Counted from the first letter of the stretch, positions 18,156 through 27,676 are shown. The stretch is 64,000 bases of DNA from JBGAJN01 sp044224905 (GCA_044224905.1 JBGAJN010000001.1:1240001-1304000); one strand, 5' to 3'. The notes: a model not told the origin generated them from the letters alone. Translations and numbers: made by a program.

Positions 18156-19930
18156 TTCGTTTTTCCAAAAAGCTGTTCCGGCGTCGTCACCTCGTCGGTG
18201 GCAGGCGGGGGCGATGCCTCCTGTCCCGACGGGGGTGGCGGAATGGTCTGATTCTTGAACCAGAATTGTTCTTCGTCCACCTTCAAAATTCCGAGATCAC
18301 GCAAAAATCCCAACCGGGCTGCAAGATAGTCAACCATCGCTTGCGTCAGGGCTAGTTGTGCGGTCAACAAGTCGCGTTGCGCGTCCAAGAGATCGCGAAT
18401 CTCCGCGCGTCCCGCTTGCACGAGCAGATCCGTGCCTTCGACACGCTTCTCGGCGAGCGCCACGGAGAATTTTTGGATGTCGTAACTTTGGCGGGCCAAC
18501 TCGAGGGAGCGGAGGCTCTGGCGAACCTCATCGAACACATTGTCTAGGGCGATGGAGAGTTGCCGCAGCTGAAGTTCGAAATTGATAAACGAGGCCCGGT
18601 AGGTGTTGCGTTCATCCAATCGATCGAAAGGAAGGTTCAGCGTGACCCCGGCATATGCGTGGTAGTCGTCGAAGTTAAATCGTGTGTAGTCCGTCGGTTT
18701 CTTGGAATCCAGCTGGCCGTGCGCGAATATTCGCAGGTCGGCTTTCAGTCCCTTGGCTGCCACTTGAATCTTGCGCTTGGAATCTTCGAATTTGTCGATT
18801 TCGTTTAGCAAATCGAGTCGCTTCGTGGTGGCGATCGCGTAGCCGGCGGACTCGGAGTAGGTCAGGGGCGGGACTCCACGGGCGATGAGATCCTGAATCG
18901 CTTTGTCATCGAGTTGAATCTTGGTCGAGAGGGGCAGGCCCAGTGTCAGTTTGAAGGAATCAAGTCGGTCCTTATAAACCTCCACGGCCGAAAGGTAGCT
19001 GTTCTTGGCCGTTAGCTCGCTTTGGCGTGCTTGGTCGACTTCTTTGGGGGACATGCGGTCTTTGCCCCAGGCTTCGGCGCGTTCGCGGGATCGGATCTGA
19101 TTGCGGTAGTTGACGTATTGATTGCGGACGGTGTCCTGTTGTTGCAGGAGGCGGAAATACGCGATGACCACATCGACGGCAAATGTGGTTTGGTAACGGC
19201 TGAACGTGCGCACCTCGTAAATGGTGTTTCGTTCGGCTTGTGTCAGTCGTTCCACCAGCGCGTCGGTCGTGGCGTCGCGGAGGAGGGGTTGTACCAGATC
19301 AACCGCCAGAGTTGTGGTGGCCAGTCCTTGTCCATTGCCCGTGTAGTAATGGAGAATATCGTTGGCGATGCTCACGCTGAGGCGCGTGCCCGTCTTCAAC
19401 AATTGTCCCACGCCGACCTGGCTGGTAACGGAGCGGCTCTGGCTGCGGTCGGTGTTGCGATCGAGCCTGGCGGTGCTGGATGCAATAGGAATTGGAGCAA
19501 AATTATAACGCTCGCCGGTCAGCGTGAGGGCGCTAAGGAAAAGCTTTTCCTTGTTGGCCTGATAGGTCCGGTTGCTCGACACGGCAATTCTCAATGCGTC
19601 TTCCACGGTCAAAACCAGCGCGCCGGGCACCATGCGATCACTAATTATTTCCTCTGCGAGAATCTTGTCCGGATCGCGTTTCGAGAACGACGTGTCGATG
19701 CTGAAATTCGTGACAACCTGTCCGGTGGCGTGCTCCTGCTTCTCGCCGATGATGCGGTAAACTTCCTTGTCCGCGGATTTTTTATAGTGTGCCGCCGTGC
19801 AGCCGCTCCATGTGATTGCAAGCAGTACGCTGAATAACACCGCGCCGCGACGAATTGCCGATTGCTTTTCGCGCGGCTCGGTTTGATGGCACTGCGGCCG
19901 GGCGATGAGGGTTGAACGGTTGCTTAACAA
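18152..19930 (-). CDS. TolC-family outer membrane efflux protein (probable lipoprotein)
   Basis: About 592 residues. A hydrophobic segment ending TWSGC looks like a lipobox. Two long alpha-helical repeats follow, with TolC-family features such as the ALRIAVSSNRTYQANKE helix and a second-repeat AEKRVEGTDLLVQAGRAEIRDLLDAQ helix. It forms the outer-membrane channel of the pump encoded downstream. The longest frame starts at TTG 19930; GTG 19840 lies right at the hydrophobic core but loses the basic residues before it, so I keep 19930 with low certainty about the start. First gene of the four-gene operon, its stop overlapping the adaptor start. The C-terminus is Pro-rich. Confidence 0.85.
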   Translation of the reverse strand: MLSNRSTLIARPQCHQTEPREKQSAIRRGAVLFSVLLAITWSGCTAAHYKKSADKEVYRIIGEKQEHATGQVVTNFSIDTSFSKRDPDKILAEEIISDRMVPGALVLTVEDALRIAVSSNRTYQANKEKLFLSALTLTGERYNFAPIPIASSTARLDRNTDRSQSRSVTSQVGVGQLLKTGTRLSVSIANDILHYYTGNGQGLATTTLAVDLVQPLLRDATTDALVERLTQAERNTIYEVRTFSRYQTTFAVDVVIAYFRLLQQQDTVRNQYVNYRNQIRSRERAEAWGKDRMSPKEVDQARQSELTAKNSYLSAVEVYKDRLDSFKLTLGLPLSTKIQLDDKAIQDLIARGVPPLTYSESAGYAIATTKRLDLLNEIDKFEDSKRKIQVAAKGLKADLRIFAHGQLDSKKPTDYTRFNFDDYHAYAGVTLNLPFDRLDERNTYRASFINFELQLRQLSIALDNVFDEVRQSLRSLELARQSYDIQKFSVALAEKRVEGTDLLVQAGRAEIRDLLDAQRDLLTAQLALTQAMVDYLAARLGFLRDLGILKVDEEQFWFKNQTIPPPPSGQEASPPPATDEVTTPEQLFGKTK

Positions 19931-20134
19931 GCGAAATCAAACACACTTCCGCGATCTGGCATTACTCAAACAGGAGCGAAAAGGCTGACGAGCAACGCGA
20001 TGCCGCTATTCACGTTCATCGCGACAAAATGCCTCGGCGCACCGATGTTTTGGAGAGAACGTGCCCGTCAATTTTCTCCCGTCGGGCGGCTTGACTTGAC
20101 GGGAGCCTTTGCAAAATATCCGAAACGAAGTCGT

Positions 20135-20548
20135 ATGCAGAAGAAACCAGCATCGCCCAACAAACTTTCTCGCGAAGAAAGGAAGGATCTCGATATCGAG
20201 ATCGGTTTCATCGAAGGCGTCGTCAAACGCGACCCCGGCTTCGTCGAAGCGCTGCTAGTCTTGGGCGACGATTACACCCGCCGCGGAAAATACGACGAGG
20301 GCCTCAAAGTGGATCTTCGCCTCGCGAAAGCCCGGCCGAATGATCCCGGTGTTCACTACAACCTCGCGTGCAGTTACGCGCTGACTGGCCAACTGGAACG
20401 CGCCGCGCAGTCGCTCAATACAGCGCTCGATCTCGGCTATCGCGATTTCAAATGGCTGCGGCGCGATCCGGATCTCAAACCGCTGCGGCAACACCCGCTT
20501 TATCGGAAACTCCGCGTGAAGATTCGGGCGTTGATCACGAAATCCTGA
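20135..20548 (+). CDS. Small tetratricopeptide-repeat protein
   Basis: About 137 residues with two or three TPR-like helical pairs (VEALLVLGDDYTRRGKYDEGL, GVHYNLACSYALTGQLERAA) and a basic, Lys-rich N-terminus. There is no signal peptide, so it is probably a cytoplasmic protein-interaction adaptor. I prefer ATG 20135 because the longer frame from 20000 carries an unrelated lead in a region that probably holds promoters for this gene and the divergent exporter operon. It is followed by mtnA after 62 bp on the same strand. Partner unknown. Confidence 0.7.
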   Translation: MQKKPASPNKLSREERKDLDIEIGFIEGVVKRDPGFVEALLVLGDDYTRRGKYDEGLKVDLRLAKARPNDPGVHYNLACSYALTGQLERAAQSLNTALDLGYRDFKWLRRDPDLKPLRQHPLYRKLRVKIRALITKS

Positions 20549-20610
20549 CCGGTTTCGTTTCCGCGAATTCCCGCTTTCGTCCTCCCTTCCCGCTCGTTTA
20601 GCCTCCTCGC

Positions 20611-21717
20611 ATGAATGTTACCGTCGGCGGCCGCACCCGTCATCATCGTACCGTTGCTTTTGATCCGAAGCGCAACGCCGTTCTCCTGATCGAGCAGCGT
20701 TTGCTTCCGCACCAGTTCAAGATTGTGGCAATTCGCGATTTTCGCGCCGCGGCGCGGGCGATCACCGACATGGTAGTGCGCGGCGCCGGTGCGATTGGAG
20801 CAACCGCCGCCTACGGACTCGCGCAAGGCGCGCGGGCCTTCCGTGGCGCGGGTCTGAAAAGCTTTCAACGCCACGTTGACGAAGTTTTCACCACCTTGGC
20901 GAACGCGCGGCCCACAGCCGTCGATCCCGTAAACGCGATGAATGACGTCCGCCGCAAGATGCGCACAGGTAAAACCGTCGCTGCGCAGCAGGAAATCGCG
21001 CTCGCGGCGGCGGAGGAATTTGCCAACGAGGATGTCGCTCACTGCGAAGCCATCGGAACTCACGGCGCGAAGCTGATAGGCGAGGGTATGAACGTTCTCA
21101 CCCACTGCAACGCCGGCTGGCTCGCGTTTGTCGATGTGGGTACGGCCACGGCGCCGATGTATGCCGCCCAAGCCGAGGGCCGCAGCTTTCATGTGTTCTG
21201 CGACGAAACCCGGCCGCGTTCGCAAGGCGCTTCGTTGACCGCGTGGGAGCTTGCCCAGCAAGGCATCTCGCACCAGGTGATCGCCGACAATGCCGCGGGG
21301 CACCTGATGCAACGTGGTGAAATTGACCTCGTCATCGTAGGCAGCGACCGCACGCTGGGCCGCACCGGTGAAGTGACCAACAAGATCGGCACCTACACCA
21401 AAGCCGTCCTCGCCCACCGCCACGGGATTCCATTCTACGTGGCGATTCCGCACTCGACGATCGATTGGAAGCTGAAGTCCGGAATGGATATTCCCATCGA
21501 AGAGCGGAACGAAAGCGAAGTGCTCGGTGCGTGGGGAATCGTTGGCAGCGGCAAATCCGCGAAGCGCGCCTACGTGCGCGTGGCGAATCCCGGCAGCGGC
21601 GCGCGAAATCCCGGCTTCGACGTGACGCCGCCGGAGTTAATCACCGGCATTATCACGCCATCGGGAATTTTCGCGCCGAAGGAATTACTCGCCAAGCGCC
21701 GCGAACTGGGCGGCTGA
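20611..21717 (+). CDS. mtnA: S-methyl-5-thioribose-1-phosphate isomerase (MtnA/eIF2B-alpha family)
   Basis: About 368 residues, normal for MtnA, which isomerises methylthioribose-1-phosphate to methylthioribulose-1-phosphate in methionine salvage. Seen motifs are VVRGAGAIGATAAYG, the catalytic cysteine block THCNAG (C166), the ETRPRSQGASLTAWEL block and D246 in VGSDR, followed by TNKIGTYTKA. Two blocks differ from the usual sequence: the residues after the cysteine are WLAFVDVGTATA, and the loop after D246 is TLGRTGEV rather than IAANGDV-like. A ribose-1,5-bisphosphate isomerase-like role is therefore possible. No other methionine-salvage gene lies in the window. Confidence 0.85.
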   Translation: MNVTVGGRTRHHRTVAFDPKRNAVLLIEQRLLPHQFKIVAIRDFRAAARAITDMVVRGAGAIGATAAYGLAQGARAFRGAGLKSFQRHVDEVFTTLANARPTAVDPVNAMNDVRRKMRTGKTVAAQQEIALAAAEEFANEDVAHCEAIGTHGAKLIGEGMNVLTHCNAGWLAFVDVGTATAPMYAAQAEGRSFHVFCDETRPRSQGASLTAWELAQQGISHQVIADNAAGHLMQRGEIDLVIVGSDRTLGRTGEVTNKIGTYTKAVLAHRHGIPFYVAIPHSTIDWKLKSGMDIPIEERNESEVLGAWGIVGSGKSAKRAYVRVANPGSGARNPGFDVTPPELITGIITPSGIFAPKELLAKRRELGG

Positions 21718-21737
21718 TTGCCCGCGAACTTTTCCGT

Positions 21738-22781
21738 TCAGGGAATCCGCTCGACTTTAATTTTGCGCGGATCGCTGACGCCGATCTCCAGCAACGAGGC
21801 GTTGTGGTAGAGCTCCATGTAGTTCTCCGGCTCGCTCTTTTTCGCTGCCCGACGCTGGCGATCGAGCTCTTGAAGCGACAGCACGTCCAGCGCGACGGGA
21901 TCGAGGCTGAAGCGCAATTGCCCCAGCGTGGTGGAGTAATGAAGAAGTCCGCGTTCGCCGCCTTCGTATTGACACACCAGTGCGTCGACGATGTTCAACA
22001 CCACCCGATCACCGAGCACTGGAAGCGCGCATAGTTCCGGAACCGCGGTGAAGAGCCGGTCGCGATCCACTTCGAAACGGAGGATGTTGTCCACGCTGCC
22101 CATCGCGAGTCCGTAGAGGTTGCCCGAGACACCGACGATGTTGTGATTCAGCAGCGGCGTAATGCTGATGATCTTGGTCATCTCCTGGGTGACGAGTTTG
22201 GAGACATAGGATTTTCGACCGACACCATTGCCCTTTCTTCCGAACTCGAGATCCCCGTAAACCAATCGGCCCAACAACGCCGTGTCGTAAAATTTTGTCT
22301 CGTCGTACCCTGCGTCCAAGCTGGAAGCGATGCGCACGCCGTATTGCTCCGCGAGTTCGAAAAAACCCGCCAGACGCAAATCCAACAACTGCCGATCCCA
22401 AACAATGATGTTGGTCGCCGGCACGCCAAGGTCGCGCAACTGCTGAATTACAGCCGCTACGACGGCCTTGCGCGTTCCGCTGTTGGCGCCGGGCGACGCG
22501 AACACTTTCAGACCAACCCGATCTTTGGGCGAGACGAGCGAGCGCCAGGCATCGACGTTCTTGGCTTTCCCGGTCAATCGCTTGACGCCCGACTCGACCA
22601 TCTGGCGAATGACGTCCGGGCGCGGATTGAAGTCTTCAATCGATTGCGGATCCTCGACGATGACCACGCGCGCGGGCGATTTCGGTCCGCGAGGCTGCGA
22701 GCCCGCCGCCCACGTTGTTGCCGTGAGCGCGAAACACAATCCAAGGGCCAGGCTGGCCGTGCGCACTATTCCAACTCTCAT
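21738..22781 (-). CDS. DUF362 domain-containing exported protein
   Basis: About 347 residues. From ATG 22781 there is a Sec signal (MRVGIVRTASLALGLCFALTA, cut near TTWAA); the frame continues upstream to 23153 but that stretch overlaps the divergent TPR gene. The mature part resembles DUF362: a VGLKVFASPGANSGTRKAVV segment, a DLGVPATNIIVWDR segment and a late VALDVLSLQELD helix. DUF362 proteins often carry iron-sulfur clusters, but I see no ferredoxin-like cysteine cluster here, so this is a cluster-free exported variant. Function unknown. The 51 bp gap to the divergent TPR lipoprotein must hold both promoters. Confidence 0.75.
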   Translation of the reverse strand: MRVGIVRTASLALGLCFALTATTWAAGSQPRGPKSPARVVIVEDPQSIEDFNPRPDVIRQMVESGVKRLTGKAKNVDAWRSLVSPKDRVGLKVFASPGANSGTRKAVVAAVIQQLRDLGVPATNIIVWDRQLLDLRLAGFFELAEQYGVRIASSLDAGYDETKFYDTALLGRLVYGDLEFGRKGNGVGRKSYVSKLVTQEMTKIISITPLLNHNIVGVSGNLYGLAMGSVDNILRFEVDRDRLFTAVPELCALPVLGDRVVLNIVDALVCQYEGGERGLLHYSTTLGQLRFSLDPVALDVLSLQELDRQRRAAKKSEPENYMELYHNASLLEIGVSDPRKIKVERIP

Positions 22782-22832
22782 CACATCTGAAGTTTGACAC
22801 TCAGAGCCGCGAATGTTACCAGCAGGGCGCAA

Positions 22833-24683
22833 ATGGCAACCAATAAAAAATCTCCGATGGGCCGCGTGCTCTTGGCGGGGATGGCGTGCGCCTGGCTCGC
22901 CGGTTGCACTCCGTCGGCACCGGAGTTGGTGCAGCAGGGAGAACGATTGCAACGCGACGGTAAATTCGCCGACGCGATTCCCAAATATGAAGCCGCGCGC
23001 GCGTTGATGCCCCAGAGCGCGCTGATTTGGAACCAGCTCGGTCTGGCTTATCACCACGTCGGACGGATCAACGACGCCGTGCAAGCGTACAGGCAGGCGC
23101 TCCAACTGGATCGAAACCTCGTCGCAGCGCGTTTCAATCTCGGCAATCTTCATCTGGAGCAGACCAATCTTACGGCGGCGCTGAACGAGTTAACCGCGTT
23201 CGTCAGTTTGCAACCCAACAACGCGGACGGCTGGATCCGACTGGGTGCCGCTCACAGCCGCGCTCGTCGATTCGATGATGCAGAGCGTTGCCTGAGTCAG
23301 GCTGCGCGGATGGTGCCGAAGCATCCCGAACCCATGAACGGTCTTGGCGTCGTGCAGTGGCAGCGCCGTCGTTATCGTGACGCCGCAGCGTATTTTGATT
23401 CCGCCGTGCGACTTTCGCCCAATTACCCGCCCGCGTTGCTCAATCTCGCGATCCTGAATCACCTGTATCTGAACAACCGCCCGGTGGCGCTGGAGAAGTA
23501 TCGCGCCTATCTCGCCATACAACCGCAGCAAGCCAACTGGGCGGCCGTCAACGACACGGCACACGCGTTGGATTTGGAACTACACCCGCCGGCAAAACCG
23601 GTGCCGGTGTTGACCCAAACAGCGCCAGTGATGCAGCCCACGCAAGTGGTGAACACCGTTGCCGTAAGTATCCCGCCGGTGAAGACCTCAACGCCTCCGG
23701 TCGCAGTGGCGCTAGCAACGAATCGCTCCACCAATGTGGTAGCGAAAGTTGCCGCGCCCGCCACGCAACCGCTCGGCCTTCCTGCCGTCACTCGCAAAGT
23801 CGAGGTTGTGCAATTACCGGACGAGCCCGCTATCAAGCCGGCGCAACAACCGAAGACCACGCCTCCGCCTGCGCCTGTTCAGACTGCTTCCGTGTCCACG
23901 CCTACTCCCGAGGCGCCGCCGTCGTCCGGCCGAATCGAGATGCCGCCGACCAAGCCCGAGAAACGTGGATTCTTTCAAAAGCTCAATCCGGTGCGCTGGT
24001 TCGGAAGTGATTCGCCCAAGACCAACCGTGTGTCAGCACCGGTTCAGTACACAACCAACTCGCGCGTTGTCGCCAAGAACGTCGATGGTCCCATTGTCAC
24101 CGCGCCAAGCGAAACTGCACCGGCGTTGGTTGCGAGCACGACTCCGTTACCTGCGGTTCCGGAAGTGAAGTCAACCCCTTACCAATATCAGCGCCCACCG
24201 GCACCGGCCTTTGGGAACCGCGAGGAAGCGGACAAGTATTTCGCCGCAGGACTGAAGGCGCATCAGGGCGGCAAACTCACCGCCGCCGTGACTGAGTACC
24301 TCGCCGCCACGCAGGCGGACCCGAGTTATTTCGAAGCATACTACAACCTCGGTTTGGCCGCTTACGACCTAGATCACCTGGTCCGTTCGCTGTCAGCTTA
24401 TGAGATGGCACTGTCCATAAAGCCGACAGACGTGAACGCCCGCTATAATTTCGCCCTTGCCCTGCGGAAAGCTGGCCATCCGCGCGATGCCGCTAAAGAG
24501 TTGGAAACCCTGCTTTCGGAGAATCCCAACGAGGCTCGCGCCCATTTGGCATTGGGTAATCTCTATGCCCAGCAGCTGTTCCTCACCCAAAAGGCTCGCG
24601 AACACTATTTGAAGGTTCTCTCCCTCGATCCCCGCAACGCCCAGGCGGCGGACATTCGTTACTGGCTCTCAGCCCATCCTTGA
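22833..24683 (+). CDS. TPR-repeat lipoprotein with a Pro/Thr-rich central linker
   Basis: About 616 residues. A lipoprotein signal ends WLAGC. The N-terminal block (about 35-250) holds several TPR units (LIWNQLGLAYHHVGRINDAV, VAARFNLGNLHLEQTNLTAA). A long Pro/Val/Thr/Ala-rich stretch of about 200 residues follows, probably disordered. A second TPR block fills the C-terminus (about 480-616, EAYYNLGLAAYDLDHLV, VNARYNFALALRKAG). Two separated TPR blocks joined by a flexible tether suggest a periplasmic scaffold holding two partners. I place the start at ATG 22833; a further ATG lies 8 codons downstream. Confidence 0.8.
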   Translation: MATNKKSPMGRVLLAGMACAWLAGCTPSAPELVQQGERLQRDGKFADAIPKYEAARALMPQSALIWNQLGLAYHHVGRINDAVQAYRQALQLDRNLVAARFNLGNLHLEQTNLTAALNELTAFVSLQPNNADGWIRLGAAHSRARRFDDAERCLSQAARMVPKHPEPMNGLGVVQWQRRRYRDAAAYFDSAVRLSPNYPPALLNLAILNHLYLNNRPVALEKYRAYLAIQPQQANWAAVNDTAHALDLELHPPAKPVPVLTQTAPVMQPTQVVNTVAVSIPPVKTSTPPVAVALATNRSTNVVAKVAAPATQPLGLPAVTRKVEVVQLPDEPAIKPAQQPKTTPPPAPVQTASVSTPTPEAPPSSGRIEMPPTKPEKRGFFQKLNPVRWFGSDSPKTNRVSAPVQYTTNSRVVAKNVDGPIVTAPSETAPALVASTTPLPAVPEVKSTPYQYQRPPAPAFGNREEADKYFAAGLKAHQGGKLTAAVTEYLAATQADPSYFEAYYNLGLAAYDLDHLVRSLSAYEMALSIKPTDVNARYNFALALRKAGHPRDAAKELETLLSENPNEARAHLALGNLYAQQLFLTQKAREHYLKVLSLDPRNAQAADIRYWLSAHP

Positions 24684-24750
24684 ACGGCACAGCGGGTGCT
24701 AAATAGAGATTACCGTCGCGCACGTGGTGTCGCGGTGGTGGTTGAAATTT

Positions 24751-25341
24751 ATGTCACTCAATGCGCTCAATTTCGGTTGGTTCGATATCGCCGTCATTCT
24801 CATGGCACTGCTCGGCATCCACCGGGGCAAGACCAACGGCATGTCGAAGGAACTGCTCAGTTTCATTCAATGGTGCGTCATCGTATTCGTTGGTGGGTTG
24901 ACTTACGAACCGCTCGGCAGCTATGTGTCCCACCTCGCGGGAATCGGTCTCTGGGGCGGTTACGTCGCGGCCTATGTTTTCGTCGCGCTCTTCGTGACGC
25001 TAATTTTCAGCTTCATCAAACGCGCCACCCGCGAACGTTTTGAATCCAGCCACATCTTCGGCGGATTGGAATATTACCTTGGACCGCTCGCTGGTGCGGT
25101 GAAGTTTTCCTGCATCGTGCTCGTATTGGTCGCGGTGATCTACCCAGCCGGCGCGAATCGCGCGGAACGTGAACGCAACGTCAAGATGCAGCAGGACAAC
25201 TTCGGTCAGGTGCTCATTCCTAGCCTTGGCAGCGTGCGTCAGGACGTCTTTCGTCAGTCGTACACGGGTCGCTGGCTCGATGAGAACCTCTCGTTCCTCC
25301 TCATCAAAATGCCCGCGCCGGTCCAAGCCAAGAGCCACTGA
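24751..25341 (+). CDS. CvpA-family integral membrane protein
   Basis: About 196 residues with four predicted membrane helices. It opens with FGWFDIAVILMALLGIHRGKTNG, the CvpA-family pattern of an Asp in the first helix followed by a Gly/Arg turn; later helices are near FIQWCVIVFVGGLTY, GGYVAAYVFVALFVTLIF and GAVKFSCIVLVLVAVIY. CvpA-like proteins are linked to colicin V production and bile or envelope tolerance in other bacteria. It lies 84 bp upstream of dnaG on the same strand, so co-expression is plausible. ATG 24751 was preferred over the upstream ATG/GTG codons because the conserved part starts there. Confidence 0.75.
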   Translation: MSLNALNFGWFDIAVILMALLGIHRGKTNGMSKELLSFIQWCVIVFVGGLTYEPLGSYVSHLAGIGLWGGYVAAYVFVALFVTLIFSFIKRATRERFESSHIFGGLEYYLGPLAGAVKFSCIVLVLVAVIYPAGANRAERERNVKMQQDNFGQVLIPSLGSVRQDVFRQSYTGRWLDENLSFLLIKMPAPVQAKSH

Positions 25342-25425
25342 GCCGGGCGCCGGATTCTTTTTCCTCGTATAGCGTTGAACAACCGCTGCGAGCGGATATA
25401 ACCGGATTCGTTTCGGTTATTGCTC

Positions 25426-27222
25426 ATGGCCGGCTTGATTCCTCCAACAACGCTCGATCAAATTCGCGCCGCCAGCGACATCGTGGATGTCATTGGCGCC
25501 GCGTTGCCGCTCAAGCGCGCCGGCACGAATTTCGTGGCGCTCTGCCCGTTTCACAAAGAGAAATCTCCGAGCTTCAACGTCAATCCGCAGAAGCAGATTT
25601 TTTACTGCTTCGGTTGCCATAAGGGCGGCGACGTCTTCGCGTTCGTCCGCGACTACGAAAATCTTTCCTTCATCGAAGCGGTCCGCCGGCTCGCCGAGCG
25701 CGCGCACATCCCTCTGGTGATGGAGAACAATCCCGCCGCGGACCAACAACAGTTCGTCAAGGAAACGTTGCTCAACATTCATGAGCAGATCACCCAACGC
25801 TGGCAGTCCGCGCTGGCGAACGAGGCATCCGGCCAGATCGCGCGCGATTACCTCGCCAAGCGCGGCGTCTCAGAAGAAGCCGTGAAGCTCTTCCGCCTCG
25901 GCTATGCGCCCGAGGAATGGGACGACACGGTCAATTGGGCGAAGAGCAAAGGCTTCGATCTCGCACTCGTCGAGAAGGCGGGCTTGGTCGTGAAGAAGGA
26001 GGAAACCGGTCGGCACTACGATCGCTTCCGTGGGCGGCTCATGTTCCCGATCTGCGATGAGCAAGGCCGAGTCATTGGTTTCAGCGGACGCATTCTCAGC
26101 GGCGACGAGAAGATCGCGAAGTATGTGAACTCTCCCGAGACGCCGATTTTCACGAAGGGAAAAGTTTTCTTCGGACTCGATAAATCCAAACGTGCGTTGC
26201 TCGATGCCGGACGGGTCATCATCTGCGAGGGCCAGCTCGACCTGATTGCGTGTTACATGGCGGGCATCAAGAACGTCGTCGCGCCGCAAGGCACCGCGCT
26301 CACCGGCGCGCACACGCGCATCCTCAAACGCTACGTGCCCGAAGTGGTGCTCTGCTTCGACTCAGACAACGCCGGGCAGAACGCCGCGATCCGGTCGCTG
26401 GATGACTTGCTGGCGTCGGGGCTCGCGATCCGCGTCGCGACCGTGCCGGCGCCGCATGATCCTGACAGCTACATTAAAGAATTCGGCGGCCCAGCGATGC
26501 AAGCGGTGCTCGATCGCGCTGAAAGCTTTTTCGAGTTTTACCTCACCCGCCTGTGCAAGCTGAACGACATCACCAGTGATCGCGGGCGCATGGCCGTCGT
26601 CGCGGCAATGTCCGAAGCAGTCCGCAAAGCCGCTAACGACGTGCTCACGGATTCATGCGTCCAACGCACTGCACAGCGGCTGGGCTTGAGCCCCGACTCC
26701 GTCCGCAAGGAATTCAAAAAAGTCCCGACGCAAAAATTCACGCCCGCTTCCGAGGAAGAACCTATCTTCGATGAAGCAACGCCCGCGGTGACTCCGCCGT
26801 CGACGGTCGAGTTCTGGCTGTTGAAGCTGGTCTTCCTCGGTGACGAGCAGATCGATCAGGTCGCAGCGCTTGTGCAGTTGGACTGGGTGACGCATCCGCA
26901 GGTCAATCAACTCGTCGCCCGCCGCTTGCGCGATCACGCCGAGGGAAGATGGAACGGTGCCGCCGCTTTGCTAAGCGAGTTGGAGGACGAATCGCAGCGG
27001 ACCCTGCTCGCCAGCGCGCTGGCCGATCCGCGACCGATCGCGAACTTCGATCAGGAGTTGAAAGACGTGCTCGTCCGCTTGCGCAATCAGTTCATCGACC
27101 GCCAGCTCACCGACGTGATGCAACGGATGAACGCACCCGACACTTCGGAGGAGGAAAAGTGGCGCCTGATGCAGGATCAACTGCAGCTACGAAACTGGAA
27201 ACGTCAGCCACTCGTAGCGTAG
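25426..27222 (+). CDS. dnaG: DNA primase DnaG
   Basis: About 598 residues, normal length. It makes RNA primers for DNA replication. The N-terminal CHC2 zinc ribbon is complete (C40, H43, C61, C64, with YCFGCHKGGD). The catalytic core carries the Toprim motifs: an EGQLDLIACYMAG acid site, APQGTALT, and CFDSDNAGQNA with the metal-binding Asp pair. The C-terminal helical region for helicase binding is present but divergent. The frame is open from TTG 25420; I use ATG 25426, two codons later. The gene is not in the classic rpsU-dnaG-rpoD arrangement. Confidence 0.96.
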   Translation: MAGLIPPTTLDQIRAASDIVDVIGAALPLKRAGTNFVALCPFHKEKSPSFNVNPQKQIFYCFGCHKGGDVFAFVRDYENLSFIEAVRRLAERAHIPLVMENNPAADQQQFVKETLLNIHEQITQRWQSALANEASGQIARDYLAKRGVSEEAVKLFRLGYAPEEWDDTVNWAKSKGFDLALVEKAGLVVKKEETGRHYDRFRGRLMFPICDEQGRVIGFSGRILSGDEKIAKYVNSPETPIFTKGKVFFGLDKSKRALLDAGRVIICEGQLDLIACYMAGIKNVVAPQGTALTGAHTRILKRYVPEVVLCFDSDNAGQNAAIRSLDDLLASGLAIRVATVPAPHDPDSYIKEFGGPAMQAVLDRAESFFEFYLTRLCKLNDITSDRGRMAVVAAMSEAVRKAANDVLTDSCVQRTAQRLGLSPDSVRKEFKKVPTQKFTPASEEEPIFDEATPAVTPPSTVEFWLLKLVFLGDEQIDQVAALVQLDWVTHPQVNQLVARRLRDHAEGRWNGAAALLSELEDESQRTLLASALADPRPIANFDQELKDVLVRLRNQFIDRQLTDVMQRMNAPDTSEEEKWRLMQDQLQLRNWKRQPLVA

Positions 27223-27256
27223 TTGCGGTCGCTGCTTCTGATCCCTTTCCATCGAA

Positions 27257-27625
27257 ATGAAACGCCGCACGTTGCGACAGGTCCGCGCGAAAGTTGGAGG
27301 ATCGGCGCACCATCACAACGTTTACGTGGTGCTGCTGAGACCTGCCGTGAGAAAATTGCGGCAGGTTCAAAAGGAGAATCCGCTCCACGACGCTGAGAAA
27401 CCCTGCGTTTACGTCGGCATGACCGGGCTCAGTCCCGAGGAACGATTCGTGAATCACAAAAGCGGCATCAAGGCCGCGGGCGTGGTGAAGCGTTACGGCG
27501 TGAAGTTGCTCCCCGAATTCTACGCGCATCTGAACCCAATGCCGTTCGAAGCCGCCGCGCAAATGGAAAAGGATCTCGCGGAAGATTTGCGCCGCCAAGG
27601 CTACGTCGTCACCGGCGGCCACTAA
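27257..27625 (+). CDS. GIY-YIG-like small nuclease-fold protein
   Basis: About 122 residues. The GIY part reads HNVYVVLL and the YIG part CVYVGMTG, separated by a basic insert longer than in UvrC or Slx4-type domains. They are followed by an Arg in EERFVNHKSGIKA and a Glu in AAAQMEKDLAEDL, which fit the catalytic Arg and metal-binding Glu positions. The usual late Asn is not obvious. A role in DNA repair or as an orphan GIY-YIG endonuclease is plausible. It follows dnaG by 34 bp and converges on the DUF1080 gene, with a terminator hairpin between them. Confidence 0.6.
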   Translation: MKRRTLRQVRAKVGGSAHHHNVYVVLLRPAVRKLRQVQKENPLHDAEKPCVYVGMTGLSPEERFVNHKSGIKAAGVVKRYGVKLLPEFYAHLNPMPFEAAAQMEKDLAEDLRRQGYVVTGGH

Positions 27626-27626
27626 A

Positions 27627-27661
27627 CAAAAAGCGCGGAAAGACGTGAGTCATTCCGCGCT
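27627..27661 (-). terminator. Rho-independent terminator for the DUF1080 gene
   Basis: AGCGCGGAA (27632-27640) pairs perfectly with TTCCGCGCT (27653-27661) around a 12-base loop. Read on the minus strand, the stem is followed by TTTTTGTTT, a good U-tract, so it should stop transcription of the leftward gene ending at 27677. It lacks a T-run on the plus strand. Confidence 0.8.
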
Positions 27662-27676
27662 CGAGTTGAAAGACGT

